Positions 53,879 to 63,824 are shown, counted from the stretch's first letter. The stretch is 64,000 nt of DNA from a bacterium (GCA_905221295.1 CAJNCP010000002.1:202332-266331), one strand, 5' to 3'. Notes: generated by a model not told the origin, from the sequence alone. Made by a program: numbers and translations.

Positions 53879-55873
53879 ATGAAACGTGTTTTTCTCTTCA
53901 TCAGCAATCTTCTTTTAACTTTCTTTCTCATTGCCACTCTGTCCTTTTGGAAAGACTCTCTTCCACAAATCCTGTTCCCGGGTGCAGCAGTATTAAGCGG
54001 GCAAGCAGATTATTCTACCGTTAAGGAGGAATTAAATAGTCTTGCTAAAGAACATAATAGTCTTATCGCAAGAACCATTTGGGAAGTAGATAGTGATGGA
54101 AAATCACAAACTTACTACGAAGTTTTTGGAGAAGGGCAACTTCCAGACTGGATGCCTCAAGCAAGTCAAGAAAGCATTCACAAGAGCGATCTTCTCAACA
54201 ACTACAATATTATCAGCGGATCCCTAACTAGTCAAGAATTGGCCACTCATCTGAAAGAACTTGGACTAGAAAAAGCGAATGCATTTGAAAATGACAGAGT
54301 ATCCTTTGTACTTGCCCTCTTTACCCAACCTAATCAGCTTACCAGTATGTTAATCTTTTTGCTGACTTTCTTAGCTTTGATTGTTATTGGCCAAATTCAA
54401 TCTCTCTCTCAGTCAGGGATTAGGTTGATTTCTGGAGAACGACTGAGCCATCTCTTCTTTCGTTCTCTCGCAAGAGACGGACTTGATATCCTTCTTTTTG
54501 GTCTACCTGCTTTGCTGATAGCAAGTGTCTTGCTCATTTCCCTAGGATATCCTTATGAGGTTCAAACTTTTTTAGGAATACTTTTTATTCTTTACAATAG
54601 CCTACTTTTCTTACTTAGTCTTCTAATTGCCTTTCTTTTTACCATTTCTTTAAAAAAAGTCCATCTCCTCTCTATCATCAAAGGAAAATTACCAATCAAG
54701 TCAATTCTACGCGTTCTCTACTTTGGTCAGGTACTGGCCATTCTACTGGTTATTGTAGGATTTGGACGTATGTCTACTTACTATCATATACTTGAGAAAA
54801 ATGAGGCTGGACAAGCTACTTGGGAACAACGCTCTAATGTTGTTACTCTTCAAACAGGGCGTTCCAGTCAGATGAAAAATTTAGATGAACTGCAGACAAA
54901 TGCTGATAAATGGTTTGACTTTATTCAGTATGCTATAGATAATGAGAATGCCTTCCTTATTAAACATAATCTAGTTGAGCAAGCTCTTAAGCAAGCTACC
55001 TCAAATCATAATGAAACTGAAAATAACCCTTATGGTGTGGAAGGAAAAAATATTCTCTATGTAACACCTAACTACTTCAAAAAAGAAGGTATAAAGTTAA
55101 CATCAGAAACCTTTCAAAAAATCAACACCCTCAAAGATGGACAGATTCTTGCCATACTCCCAGAAGAACTACAAAAAAATGAAAAAGATATAAAATCAAC
55201 CTTGCAACAAGAGTTAACCAACCGATTATACAGTAGCAAGTCTAATCAAACTGTCGAAGTTAGTATAGCTTATACCAATCAAAATAATGATGTATTTCTC
55301 TATAATACCAGCCATATCGCTTATGATCAATGGTTATCAAATCCCATCTTTCTTGTGCTTTCTCCTAAAGCACTTGGCAAGGCTTCCTCCATCTTCTGGT
55401 TTACAAATCTAGAATATCTCTATTTTACAGACCTCCACCAAACACAAGAACTTTTGAAACACTATCAACTTGATCATATGGTCTCAAGGCTATCGCCTGC
55501 TAGGGAAACCTATCTCCAGTTAAATCAAAAAATTAAAATCGAAATTTTTAGTAACTTAGCGAGTGCTATGTTTGCTATTTTGACTTCAATTTTGCTGTTT
55601 ACAAGTTTAAATCTGCTCTATTTTGAAGCCTTTCGCAAAACCATATTCTTGAAAAAAATAGCAGGCTATTATTTCTTTGAATTACACAGTAGATATATCA
55701 CTTCTCAAATAATAGCTCTCTTTCTTGGAAGTGGTCTAGCTTTCATTATTTCTAAGAATATCTGGATTACCCTGAGCCTATTTTTCAGCTTTTCAAGTTT
55801 AGCCGTTCTTCTATTGAAGATTTGTGATAAGAAGGAAAGTAAAACCTATGCTAGCATCATCAAAGGAGGATAG
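53879..55873 (+). CDS. Bacteriocin-associated integral membrane protein (DUF1430 type)
   Basis: A 664-residue permease-like protein with an N-terminal helix, a large extracytoplasmic region, a group of helices (~160-310), a second outside region (~315-555) and three C-terminal helices. This matches the lactococcin-972-group immunity/export membrane proteins (TIGR01654/DUF1430, from memory). It pairs with the ATPase encoded immediately downstream. AT-rich. No lactococcin-like precursor gene was found beside it, so it may be an immunity-only or antibiotic-response unit. Expression is probably governed by the leader and hairpins upstream. Confidence 0.82.
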   Translation: MKRVFLFISNLLLTFFLIATLSFWKDSLPQILFPGAAVLSGQADYSTVKEELNSLAKEHNSLIARTIWEVDSDGKSQTYYEVFGEGQLPDWMPQASQESIHKSDLLNNYNIISGSLTSQELATHLKELGLEKANAFENDRVSFVLALFTQPNQLTSMLIFLLTFLALIVIGQIQSLSQSGIRLISGERLSHLFFRSLARDGLDILLFGLPALLIASVLLISLGYPYEVQTFLGILFILYNSLLFLLSLLIAFLFTISLKKVHLLSIIKGKLPIKSILRVLYFGQVLAILLVIVGFGRMSTYYHILEKNEAGQATWEQRSNVVTLQTGRSSQMKNLDELQTNADKWFDFIQYAIDNENAFLIKHNLVEQALKQATSNHNETENNPYGVEGKNILYVTPNYFKKEGIKLTSETFQKINTLKDGQILAILPEELQKNEKDIKSTLQQELTNRLYSSKSNQTVEVSIAYTNQNNDVFLYNTSHIAYDQWLSNPIFLVLSPKALGKASSIFWFTNLEYLYFTDLHQTQELLKHYQLDHMVSRLSPARETYLQLNQKIKIEIFSNLASAMFAILTSILLFTSLNLLYFEAFRKTIFLKKIAGYYFFELHSRYITSQIIALFLGSGLAFIISKNIWITLSLFFSFSSLAVLLLKICDKKESKTYASIIKGG

Positions 55874-55874
55874 T

Positions 55875-56525
55875 ATGATTGAATTACAACATATTTGGAA
55901 ACAATTTGGTTCTCGTATTATTTTTTCAGACTTGAATCTGAATTTTCAAAGTGGTATGGTGTATGCTTTGATAGGAGACAGTGGTTGTGGAAAAACCACT
56001 TTGCTCAATATGCTTGCAAAACTAGAGACTTTCGACAAAGGAGAAATCGTTTATAAAGGAAAGTCTTTGACTTCACTAAAAAATGAGGAATTCTATCGTA
56101 ACGAGCTAGGTTATCTCTTCCAGAACTTCGGACTATTAGAAAGTCAGACCATTCGAGAAAACCTTGAGCTGGGACTTATTGGCAAAAAACAGAACAAGAA
56201 ACAAGAAAAAGAGAGACTTCTTCTTCAAGCACTACAAGCTGTCAGACTAGATTATCTAAGTCTCAACCAAAAAATCTATGAATTATCTGGTGGTGAAGCT
56301 CAACGCGTAGCGCTTGCTAAGATTATCCTGAAAGATCCTCCTTTAATTTTAGCCGATGAGCCTACCGCCTCGCTAGATCCAAAAAATTCCAAGGAAATTA
56401 TGGAAATTCTCCTTGAACTTCGTAATGCTAATAGAACAATTATCATCGCAACTCACAATCCTAGTATCTGGAAAATGGCTGATCAGGTAATTCATCTCTC
56501 TCAAGATGGAAAAGAATATACTTAA
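55875..56525 (+). CDS. Bacteriocin-type ABC transporter ATP-binding protein
   Basis: A 216-residue ATPase of the lactococcin-972 exporter group. Walker A GDSGCGKTT (~35), Q-loop LFQNFGLLES, signature LSGGEAQRVALA (~136), Walker B LILADEPTASLDPK and H-loop ATHNPS. Start at 55875 has SD AAGGAGG five bases upstream; the frame is open further up into the permease gene but lacks signals. One base separates it from the permease stop, so the two are translationally linked. Confidence 0.92.
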   Translation: MIELQHIWKQFGSRIIFSDLNLNFQSGMVYALIGDSGCGKTTLLNMLAKLETFDKGEIVYKGKSLTSLKNEEFYRNELGYLFQNFGLLESQTIRENLELGLIGKKQNKKQEKERLLLQALQAVRLDYLSLNQKIYELSGGEAQRVALAKIILKDPPLILADEPTASLDPKNSKEIMEILLELRNANRTIIIATHNPSIWKMADQVIHLSQDGKEYT

Positions 56526-56530
56526 ATACC

Positions 56531-56566
56531 AAAATCCCTTGTGGCTAAATAACCACAAGGGATTTT
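56531..56566. terminator. Strong bidirectional terminator
   Basis: 14-bp perfect stem from AAAATCCCTTGTGG (56531-56544) and CCACAAGGGATTTT (56553-56566) with an 8-base loop; follows the ATPase stop by five bases. Confidence 0.93.
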
Positions 56567-56629
56567 CAGTCATTTATGCTGCTTCTTTTAAGTAACATAG
56601 TGCAAATAATAAATACTTCCTGTTAAATC

Positions 56630-56902
56630 TCACCAAAACCAGCCATCATTGTCTTCAATAGCTTGGGCTTCCTTGCGTTTGCGTGGTCCTGTTCCGTACA
56701 TTTCGGCTTCGATTTCTTCCTTAGTTGGCAGGATAGAGGCAAGGATGATGTAAATAATCACTCCGATTCCAAAATTTGCCACGGTAAAAATGGCGAAGAG
56801 AAAGCGGACTAGGGTTACATCAAAATTCCACTTGTCTGATAGCCCAGCTAAAACTCCTGACACCATACGATTTCGTCTCATTTTATAAAATTTTGTATTC
56901 AT
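56630..56902 (-). CDS. PspC-domain membrane protein
   Basis: A 90-residue protein with the PspC domain: MVSGVLAGLSDKWNFDVTLVR, then a transmembrane helix LFAIFTVANFGIGVIIYIILASILP and a charged cytosolic tail. PspC proteins sense membrane stress; in Firmicutes they are often linked to LiaFSR-type responses, but no lia genes are near. Start at 56902 is set by SD GAGGA eight bases upstream; the frame continues to 56962 without one. Same strand as, and 59 bases after, the SprT-like gene. Confidence 0.88.
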   Translation of the reverse strand: MNTKFYKMRRNRMVSGVLAGLSDKWNFDVTLVRFLFAIFTVANFGIGVIIYIILASILPTKEEIEAEMYGTGPRKRKEAQAIEDNDGWFW

Positions 56903-56961
56903 GATTGTTTCCTCTTTCGGTATTCTTACAAGTAGTATAGCATGAATCAGAACTATCAACA

Positions 56962-57411
56962 TCAGTCCTTAGGCCGATTTATGATGACGAGTTTACCTCG
57001 ACAAACTCCACAGCGATAGCGTTTGGTATCAATTCTTCTCTTACGCTGATAACTTTGCTGGCAAGATTGGCACTGATAGACTAGGTAGGCACTTTGAGAT
57101 TGTGTTTTCAAGGGTGGTACATAGCGCAGTCCATCCACTTCTTTCAAAAGTTCTTTAAAATCTCGGTCCTTATGTCGATATCCTTTTTTCTGAAAATAAA
57201 GGTGATAGTGACAGAGTTCATGGCGCACGATTTTCCGAAAAACCTCCAAACCAAGTTCATCATAAACCTTGGGATTAAAATCCAAATGCCCATCCTTTGG
57301 GAAAAATCGCCCACCTGTCGTTCGCAGACGAGGATTCCACTGGGCTTGGTGTGTGAAAGGTCTACCAAAGTCTTCGAGTGAAACAGACTGAACGTACTCA
57401 GTTAGATTCAT
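56962..57411 (-). CDS. SprT-like zinc metalloprotein
   Basis: A 149-residue SprT family protein. The metallopeptidase motif HELCHYH is at residues 64-70 (HExxH), with a further His in GYRHKDRDF, and a C-terminal zinc ribbon of two Cys pairs (CQSC ... CGVC). The eukaryotic relative Spartan degrades DNA-protein crosslinks; the bacterial role is not established. Its start lies inside the end of tex (14-base overlap), so it is translated from the tex mRNA. Confidence 0.9.
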   Translation of the reverse strand: MNLTEYVQSVSLEDFGRPFTHQAQWNPRLRTTGGRFFPKDGHLDFNPKVYDELGLEVFRKIVRHELCHYHLYFQKKGYRHKDRDFKELLKEVDGLRYVPPLKTQSQSAYLVYQCQSCQQSYQRKRRIDTKRYRCGVCRGKLVIINRPKD

Positions 57412-59527
57412 CTGGAGCTAGGAGCGACAGATTAACTTTTTCACGTTCAGTATCGATTTTTTTAACCCAAACCGTTACCAAATCTCCGACGGATACAACT
57501 TGGCTGGGGTGTTTGATAAATTTGCGACTCATGTGGGAAATATGAATGAGACCGTCCTCGTGAATGCCAATATCAACGAAGGCACCGAAGTCAACGACGT
57601 TACGCACCACTCCTTCCAGCTTCTGTCCAACTACTAAATCCTTGATATCCAGGACATCTTGGCGAAGCACAGGTGCATCAAAGGAATCACGGAAATCTCG
57701 ACCTGGTTTGAGAAGGTCTGCAATGATATCTTTAAGGGTTTCTGGTCCAAGTTCTAGTTCTTGCGCCATTTCTTTGACTGAAAGGGACTTGAGTTTGCTT
57801 TGAGCTTCTTCATTCAAGTCCTTGATATCCAAGCGTTTGAAGAGCTCCTTAACAGCAGCGTAATTTTCTGGGTGAACTCCTGTATTATCAAGGATATTGC
57901 TACTTTCAGGGATACGGAGGAAACCAGCTGCCTGTTCAAAAGCCTTGGCACCTAGACGCGGAACCTTCTTGATTTGAGCGCGTGAAGTGATTTTTCCTTC
58001 TTCTTCACGGTATTTGACGATATTTTCAGAGATGGTTTTATTGAGTCCAGCTACATGGGAGAGAATTGCTGGGCTGGCTGTATTGACATTGACACCAACC
58101 TGGTTAACCACCGTATCAACGACAAAGTCCAGACTTTCAGACAGTTTCTTCTGACTAACATCGTGCTGGTATTGCCCGACACCGATTGACTTAGGATCAA
58201 TTTTAACCAATTCAGCAAGGGGATCTTGCAAACGACGGGCGATAGAGATAGCCGATCGTTTTTCAACGGTTAATTCTGGAAATTCCTGACGGGCAAGTTC
58301 GCTGGCAGAATAGACAGAAGCGCCACTTTCATTGACGATAACATAGCTGACTTCTGGAAAATCTTTTAGAACTTCCGCCACAAAGGCTTCGCTTTCACGG
58401 CTGGCTGTTCCATTTCCGATAGCAATAATTTCTACGCTGTATTGACCAATCAAGTCTGCCAAATCTTTCTTGGCTTCTTCGATTTGACGAGCTGAGGCTG
58501 GTTTGACAGGATAAATGAGCTGAGTCGTCAGCATTTTCCCTGTTGCATCTACGACAGCTAACTTGGCCCCTGTACGAAAGGCAGGGTCGAATCCTAGAAC
58601 CACGCGCCCTTTCAGCGGAGCAACCAAGAGGAGATTGCGCAGATTGTCTGAAAAGAGTTGGATAGCCCCTTCTTCTGCTTTCTCAGTCAACTCTGTCCGA
58701 ATGCGTCGTTCGATAGCTGGCAAAACTTTTTTCTTAACAGATTGCTGGATAACCTCTTCTATATAGGCATTTTTCACCTTGAAACGAGCAGCGAAGAATG
58801 CTAGGATACGGTCTGTCGCATGTTCAAATCCGACCTTCAAAATCCCTAGTTTCTCCCCACGATTGAGTGCTAAGGTACGATAACCCTGCATGTTGCCAAC
58901 TGTCTCTGAAAAATCGTAATATATCTGAAAAACTTGTTTTTCATCAAGACTTTCATCTTTGACTTGCGAAGTGATTTTAGAGTGTCTCAACACTTCCTGA
59001 TAGGTCAGTGAACGCAAAGTCACATCTTCAGATAGGGCTTCTACCAAAATATCAACTGCCCCAGCCAAGGTTTCTTGACCAGTCGTAAATCCTTCACAGA
59101 CAAACTTCTCAGCCTCTTTCTCTAAGCCATCTACATTCTGCAAGATCAAGCGAGCAAGAGGAAAGAGTCCAGCTTCACGGGCAATAGTTGCCTTGGTCCG
59201 ACGCTTTTCCTTGTAAGGAAGATAAAGTTCTTCTACGTCTGCTAATTTTTCGGCAGCTAAGATAGCTTCTTCCAATTCCTTGGTCAGCTTGCCTTGTTCT
59301 TGAATCTTAGCTAAGACAGCTTCTTTACGGTCGTTGAGATTTGTCAGACTTTTATCCAGGTCGATAATGGCCTTAATCGCCACCTCATCCAAACTACCAG
59401 TCATGTCCTTTCGATAACGCGCGATGAAGGGAATTGTCGCCCCTTCAGCCGTTAAACTTAGAACAGTATCGATTTGCTTTAAGGTTACACCCAAATCTTG
59501 GGAAATTTTTTCATATTTTTTATCCAT
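57398..59527 (-). CDS. tex: Tex-family transcription accessory protein
   Basis: An RNA-binding protein of 709 residues affecting transcription and expression of toxin or competence genes in relatives. Order: N-terminal HTH-like region, YqgF-like nuclease fold with [17 protein letters not shown], tandem HhH (LKKV-type [17 protein letters not shown], ~530) and a C-terminal S1 domain ([24 protein letters not shown]). Start at the conserved [10 protein letters not shown] (59527); the extra 18 codons upstream precede the predicted transcript start. Leaderless mRNA is predicted because an extended -10 ends six bases before ATG. Confidence 0.95.
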   Translation of the reverse strand: MDKKYEKISQDLGVTLKQIDTVLSLTAEGATIPFIARYRKDMTGSLDEVAIKAIIDLDKSLTNLNDRKEAVLAKIQEQGKLTKELEEAILAAEKLADVEELYLPYKEKRRTKATIAREAGLFPLARLILQNVDGLEKEAEKFVCEGFTTGQETLAGAVDILVEALSEDVTLRSLTYQEVLRHSKITSQVKDESLDEKQVFQIYYDFSETVGNMQGYRTLALNRGEKLGILKVGFEHATDRILAFFAARFKVKNAYIEEVIQQSVKKKVLPAIERRIRTELTEKAEEGAIQLFSDNLRNLLLVAPLKGRVVLGFDPAFRTGAKLAVVDATGKMLTTQLIYPVKPASARQIEEAKKDLADLIGQYSVEIIAIGNGTASRESEAFVAEVLKDFPEVSYVIVNESGASVYSASELARQEFPELTVEKRSAISIARRLQDPLAELVKIDPKSIGVGQYQHDVSQKKLSESLDFVVDTVVNQVGVNVNTASPAILSHVAGLNKTISENIVKYREEEGKITSRAQIKKVPRLGAKAFEQAAGFLRIPESSNILDNTGVHPENYAAVKELFKRLDIKDLNEEAQSKLKSLSVKEMAQELELGPETLKDIIADLLKPGRDFRDSFDAPVLRQDVLDIKDLVVGQKLEGVVRNVVDFGAFVDIGIHEDGLIHISHMSRKFIKHPSQVVSVGDLVTVWVKKIDTEREKVNLSLLAPDESN

Positions 59528-59533
59528 ATACCT

Positions 59534-59542
59534 ATTATACCA
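59534..59542 (-). promoter_or_regulatory. tex promoter placed for a leaderless transcript
   Basis: Minus-strand TGGTATAAT with perfect TATAAT at 59534-59539, then AGGTAT and the ATG at 59525-59527. Confidence 0.68.
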
Positions 59543-59657
59543 TAAGGAACTGCTCTTGTTTTGCCTTACCTGTTTTTGCATCTTTGATTATCAAAATAAT
59601 CCCATTTCCACAAAATAATAGTATAATAGAGGTAGAATGTAGAAAAGAGGTAGGCCT

Positions 59658-59789
59658 ATGGCTGTTAAATTTACAAAAACCGACGACTTGGACAAGATGT
59701 TTGAAGAATTCGCAAAACTTCCTGACTTAACACAAGTCACTTTTCCAGATGACAAAGATAAAAAAGAAAAAGTTGAGAAGAAAAAATAG
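59658..59789 (+). CDS. 43-residue small acidic/basic protein (SPJ_0845-like)
   Basis: A short gene encoding MAVKFTKTDDLDKMFEEFAK..., with a lysine-rich C-terminal tail. SD AAGAGG is seven bases before the ATG. Its TAG at 59787-59789 directly abuts the ATG of the permease gene. I recall a conserved streptococcal family named SPJ_0845 with this N-terminus; function unknown. Tight spacing and a good SD support real translation. Confidence 0.72.
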   Translation: MAVKFTKTDDLDKMFEEFAKLPDLTQVTFPDDKDKKEKVEKKK

Positions 59790-60695
59790 ATGACGATTTT
59801 CCAATCTCTTCCTCCTAGTGTATTACAAGCGGGAGCTATTTTTCTCTCCATCATCATCGAAGCCCTTCCTTTTGTTTTGATTGGGAGTATTATTTCCGGC
59901 TGGATTGAAGTCTACATCACACCAGATAAAGTCACTGAGTTTCTCCCTCGCAATCGTTGGGGGAGAATCTTTTTTGGTACCTTCATTGGCTTTCTCTTTC
60001 CATCCTGCGAGTGTGGAATCGTTCCCATCATCAATCGTTTTCTGGAAAAAAAGGTGCCCAGCTACACGGCCGTTCCCTTTCTGGTGACTGCTCCCATCAT
60101 CAATCCTATCGTTCTTTTCGCCACATATTCTGCCTTTGGCAATTCAATAAAACTTGCCTTCTTGCGAGCGCTGGGAGCTATTGTGATTGCTTTGGTGCTT
60201 GGAATTTTCCTAGGATTTTTCTGGAAGGAACCTATTCAAAAAGAGAATTCTATTACTTGTCACGAACATGACTTTTCACACTTGGGTCCCGCTAGAAAAG
60301 TATTTCAGGTCTTTATACAAGCTATTGATGAGTTTTTCGATATGGGGCGTTACTTGGTATTTGGTTGTCTCTTTGCTGCTATCGTGCAGGTCTATGTCCC
60401 GACTCGGATTCTGACCTCTATCAGCGCAAGTCCAATCCTTGCGATTCTCTTGCTCATGTTTCTAGCCTTTCTCCTCTCTCTTTGTAGCGAGGCGGACGCC
60501 TTTATCGGTGCTTCTCTCCTCTCGAGCTTCGGCCTAGCGCCAGTCCTTGCCTTTCTGGTCATCGGCCCCATGCTTGATATCAAAAATCTCCTCATGATGA
60601 AACACTACCTCAAGACCAACTTCATCTGGCAATTCATGGGCATCGTGACAGTTCTTGTCTTGCTTTATTCTTACATGATGGGGGTGATGTTATGA
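59790..60695 (+). CDS. DUF318-type permease (YcgR/ArsP-like)
   Basis: A 301-residue membrane protein with about eight helices and the conserved cysteine motif FPSCECGIVPI (~70-80), plus TAPIINPIVLFATYSA and CSEADAFIGASL. The family is associated with export of metals or metalloids (ArsP exports organoarsenicals), but the paired arrangement with a TIGR03943 protein is of unknown substrate. Its last four bases overlap the start of that partner gene. Confidence 0.88.
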   Translation: MTIFQSLPPSVLQAGAIFLSIIIEALPFVLIGSIISGWIEVYITPDKVTEFLPRNRWGRIFFGTFIGFLFPSCECGIVPIINRFLEKKVPSYTAVPFLVTAPIINPIVLFATYSAFGNSIKLAFLRALGAIVIALVLGIFLGFFWKEPIQKENSITCHEHDFSHLGPARKVFQVFIQAIDEFFDMGRYLVFGCLFAAIVQVYVPTRILTSISASPILAILLLMFLAFLLSLCSEADAFIGASLLSSFGLAPVLAFLVIGPMLDIKNLLMMKHYLKTNFIWQFMGIVTVLVLLYSYMMGVML

Positions 60696-61507
60696 TCCGT
60701 TTTATCATTCTACTGGGTTATTTTGCTCTGACCCTTTACCTCAAGCTATCTGGCAAGCTTAGCCACTACATCAACCTTCACTATTCCTATCTAGTCTATA
60801 TCTCCATGGTCCTTTCTCTTCTGTTGGCTCTGGTCCAATTCTACATCTGGATCAAGAAAATCAACTCTCACAGCCATTTGGAAAGTCGTCGAGCTAGACG
60901 AATCAGCATCCTGTTACTGTCACTACCTCTGTTGATTGGAGTTGCCTTTCCGACAGTAAGTTTGGACTCGAGAACCGTATCTGCTAAGGGTTATCATTTC
61001 CCACTTGCTGAGGGAATCGATACTGCTATTCAGGCAAGCGAAGGAACATCCAGTCAATACCTCAAACCCGATACCAGTACCTATTTTTCCAAATCTGCTT
61101 ATGAAAAGGAAATGAGGGCTACAGCTGATAAATACTTCTCCCAGCCAACCATTCAAATCACTGATGAAAACTATATGGAAGTTATGGAAGTTCTCTATGA
61201 CTATCCACAAGAGTTTGAAGGAAAGCAAATCGAGTTTACAGGCTTTGTCTATAACGATCCTAGTCATCCAGATAGCCAGTTCCTCTTTCGCTTTGGGATC
61301 ATCCACTGTATCGCAGACTCTGGTGTATACGGACTCTTGACCAAGGGAAACTCACGCCAGTATCCTGACAATACCTGGATCACCGCTAGAGGAACCCTGA
61401 TCCTCCATTACCATAAAGAACTCAAACAAAAACTCCCAACACTAGAGGTTGAGAGTTTCACAAAAGTAGACAAACCAGAAAATCCTTATGTCTATCGTGT
61501 GTTTTAA
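60692..61507 (+). CDS. TIGR03943-family putative permease subunit (YcgQ/DUF1980)
   Basis: A 271-residue protein with N-terminal membrane helices (~5-85) and an extracytoplasmic C-terminal domain (~100-271) of OB-like character, including FTGFVYNDPSHPDSQFLFRFGI with a cysteine in HCIADSGVYG. Always found beside DUF318 permeases, as here with a four-base overlap, so a two-component export unit is inferred. Substrate unknown. Confidence 0.85.
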   Translation: MIRFIILLGYFALTLYLKLSGKLSHYINLHYSYLVYISMVLSLLLALVQFYIWIKKINSHSHLESRRARRISILLLSLPLLIGVAFPTVSLDSRTVSAKGYHFPLAEGIDTAIQASEGTSSQYLKPDTSTYFSKSAYEKEMRATADKYFSQPTIQITDENYMEVMEVLYDYPQEFEGKQIEFTGFVYNDPSHPDSQFLFRFGIIHCIADSGVYGLLTKGNSRQYPDNTWITARGTLILHYHKELKQKLPTLEVESFTKVDKPENPYVYRVF

Positions 61508-61552
61508 TAAAAATGACTTTTTGGTAACCCACTACAGTTGACAAAGAGCATT

Positions 61553-61601
61553 AAAAAAGCCTGTCACACAAGCTCAAATGCTTGATATGACGGGCTTTTT
61601 A
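61553..61601. terminator. Terminator between the permease operon and hup
   Basis: Long stem AAAAAGCCTGTCA with TGACGGGCTTTTT (one wobble pair) and an inner stem CAAGC/GCTTG (61569-61573, 61580-61584). T runs lie on both strands. Confidence 0.85.
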
Positions 61602-61609
61602 AAGTGTCA

Positions 61610-61885
61610 TTATTTAACAGCGTCTTTAAGTGCTTTACCAGCTTTGAATGCTGGAACTTTAGAAGCTGCGATTTTGATTTCTTTACCAGTTTGTGGGTTG
61701 CGACCTTTACGTGCAGCACGCTCACGAACTTCAAAGTTACCAAAACCGATCAATTGAACTTTTTCACCAGCTGCAAGGTATTCAGTTACTGCTGCGAATA
61801 CAGCGTCAACTGCTGCTGCTGAATCTTTCTTAGTTAATTCTGTAGCTTCTGCTACTTTAGCGATCAAATCTTGTTTGTTTGCCAT
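61610..61885 (-). CDS. hup: DNA-binding protein HU
   Basis: The 91-residue histone-like protein that bends and compacts DNA as a homodimer; streptococci have a single essential copy. [22 protein letters not shown], the arm region [21 protein letters not shown] and the C-terminal [13 protein letters not shown] are fully conserved. SD GGAGG is nine bases before the ATG; the promoter has near-consensus boxes, suiting strong expression. Confidence 0.98.
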   Translation of the reverse strand: MANKQDLIAKVAEATELTKKDSAAAVDAVFAAVTEYLAAGEKVQLIGFGNFEVRERAARKGRNPQTGKEIKIAASKVPAFKAGKALKDAVK

Positions 61886-61925
61886 GTTAATAAATCCTCC
61901 AAATAATTTCTAATTAACAAATATA

Positions 61926-61954
61926 ATCATATCCTAAAATTGGCTATAGGTCAA
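61926..61954 (-). promoter_or_regulatory. hup promoter
   Basis: Minus-strand TTGACC (61949-61954), 17 bp, TATGAT (61926-61931). Confidence 0.78.
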
Positions 61955-61992
61955 GTCAAAAACACTATTTCTAACGATTTTTCTCTATTTTT

Positions 61993-62829
61993 TTAGGAAT
62001 TGTAACGAATTAGAATAGCCCAGGCATTTTCTCCCGTATGTGTTTGAATAATAGACCCTGTTTCCAATACAGAGATTGGTTTTTCTACATAAGTTTGCAA
62101 CAAGTTCTTCATCTCATTTGCCCATTCATTTGTACCTGCATATGAAATTCCAATCTCTGCCACTGATTGATGCGAGAGCGTTTCAGTCAATTCATCAAGC
62201 CATTTTTTGAATGTCTTAGCACCTCGTCCCTTAACGATAGGCTGGAGTTCATGATTCTTCATCTGCATCACAACTCGGATGTTCAAAAGAGAGCTTAATA
62301 ATCCTGTCACACGTCCGATACGTCCGCCCTTAACTAGATTTTCTAATGTTGAAACACCGATATAGAGTTCAGTATGATTCTTAACGTCTTCTACATGAGC
62401 TAGGATAGTTTCTAAATTTTTCCCTTCTTGGGCAAGTTTAGCTGCTTCAACAACTTGAAATTTCATAGCTTGGTCAGTAAAAGAACTATCAATAACCGTC
62501 ACATCAGCAGTTGAGAGACTCGCTCCTTGGCGAGCAGCTTCAACAGTTCCTGACAAGGCATGGGACATGTGAATCGCTAGAATCTGACTACCGTCTTTAC
62601 CTAGTTCTTCAAAAACCTCAGCAAACACTCCCACTGGAGGCTGACTGGTTTTCGGCAGATTCTTACTTTGTTGCATAAGATGAAGGAACTCACCTTCTTT
62701 CAAATCTGCGTCTGAATAAAGCACACTATCGATCATAACGGATAGCGGCACAACCGTAATATTTAACTCTTTTACTACTTCTGGTTCGAGGGTAACAGAA
62801 GAATCTGTTACAATTTTTACTTGTGTCAT
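61993..62829 (-). CDS. DegV-family fatty-acid-binding protein
   Basis: A 278-residue DegV protein; members (FakB) hold a fatty acid for phosphorylation by the kinase FakA during uptake of exogenous fatty acids. Motifs: KIVTDSSV at the start, [11 protein letters not shown] (~88-98), VIDSSFTD and [11 protein letters not shown]. Start at MTQVKIV (62829) fits the family; 15 extra codons upstream lie outside the usual protein. SD is weak. The next gene upstream is divergent yitT. Confidence 0.92.
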   Translation of the reverse strand: MTQVKIVTDSSVTLEPEVVKELNITVVPLSVMIDSVLYSDADLKEGEFLHLMQQSKNLPKTSQPPVGVFAEVFEELGKDGSQILAIHMSHALSGTVEAARQGASLSTADVTVIDSSFTDQAMKFQVVEAAKLAQEGKNLETILAHVEDVKNHTELYIGVSTLENLVKGGRIGRVTGLLSSLLNIRVVMQMKNHELQPIVKGRGAKTFKKWLDELTETLSHQSVAEIGISYAGTNEWANEMKNLLQTYVEKPISVLETGSIIQTHTGENAWAILIRYNS

Positions 62830-62878
62830 AATTTCAATCTTTCTATTCTTTTCAATAAGATAGGGATTTATCACTTTT

Positions 62879-62887
62879 ATTATATCA
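62879..62887 (-). promoter_or_regulatory. degV promoter (extended -10)
   Basis: Minus-strand TGATATAAT with TATAAT at 62879-62884, giving a ~43-nt leader. Confidence 0.65.
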
Positions 62888-62936
62888 AAATTTTGTTAAA
62901 AAATCATAAGAGATCCAATTAAAACGCTTGAAAATT

Positions 62937-62945
62937 TGGTATAAT
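62937..62945 (+). promoter_or_regulatory. yitT promoter (extended -10)
   Basis: TGGTATAAT with perfect TATAAT at 62940-62945, ~28 bases before the ATG. Confidence 0.68.
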
Positions 62946-62973
62946 CTATCTATAGAAAAAGCGAGGGAGAATT

Positions 62974-63822
62974 ATGATCCGAAAAGTTCAGCCTATTATC
63001 ACTATCATACTAGGGGCAGCTATTTATGCCTTTGGTCTTACCTACTTTGTAGTTCCCTATCATCTATTTGAGGGTGGTGCGACAGGTATTACACTCATTA
63101 CCTTCTACCTCTTTAAAATTCCAGTCTCACTGATGAACCTCTTGATCAATATTCCTTTATTTATCCTAGCCTGGAAAATATTTGGTCCTAAAACTCTCTA
63201 CACCAGTCTCTTGGGAACTATCTCCCTTTCTGTCTGGCTTGCTGTCTTTGAAAAAATTCCTTTACAGTTTGACCTACAAGGGGATCTCATTATCGTTTCG
63301 CTAGTTTCTGGTGTTTTACTGGGAGTCGGTTTAGGAGTTATTTTTAATGCTGGTGGGACTACTGGTGGTTCAGATATTGTTGCCCGTATCCTCAATAAAT
63401 ACACCAATATCTCAATTGGTAAATTGCTCTTTGGGATTGACTTTTTTATCCTAATGTTGATTTTAATTATCTTCCAAGATCTTCGTCTCGTTACCTATAC
63501 TCTCTTATTTGACTTTATCATCGCTCGTGTTATCGACTTGATCGGTGAAGGGGGCTATGCTGGTAAAGGATTTATGATTATCACTCAATATCCTGAGCAA
63601 TTGGCTGATAAAATTAATGAAGAACTAGGACGTGGCGTGACCTATATCTCTGGTCAAGGCTATTACAGCAAGAAAGATTTGAAAATCATTTATTGTATCG
63701 TCGGTCGAAACGAAATCGTTAAAATGAAGGATATGATTCACCATATAGACCCTCAAGCCTTTATTACCATCACTGAAGCTCATGAAATCCTTGGGGAAGG
63801 ATTTACCTACATAAAAGAATAA
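62974..63822 (+). CDS. YitT-family membrane protein
   Basis: A 282-residue membrane protein: five to six N-terminal helices (YitT_membrane, with GATGITLITFYLFKIPVS and FNAGGTTGGSDIVARILNKY) and a cytosolic DUF2179 domain (~200-282; GRGVTYISGQGYYSKKDLKII). Function is not known; the family is widespread in Firmicutes. SD AGGGAG before the ATG. The gene has its own promoter and converges on the unknown gene at the window end. Confidence 0.9.
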   Translation: MIRKVQPIITIILGAAIYAFGLTYFVVPYHLFEGGATGITLITFYLFKIPVSLMNLLINIPLFILAWKIFGPKTLYTSLLGTISLSVWLAVFEKIPLQFDLQGDLIIVSLVSGVLLGVGLGVIFNAGGTTGGSDIVARILNKYTNISIGKLLFGIDFFILMLILIIFQDLRLVTYTLLFDFIIARVIDLIGEGGYAGKGFMIITQYPEQLADKINEELGRGVTYISGQGYYSKKDLKIIYCIVGRNEIVKMKDMIHHIDPQAFITITEAHEILGEGFTYIKE

Positions 63823-63824
63823 AA

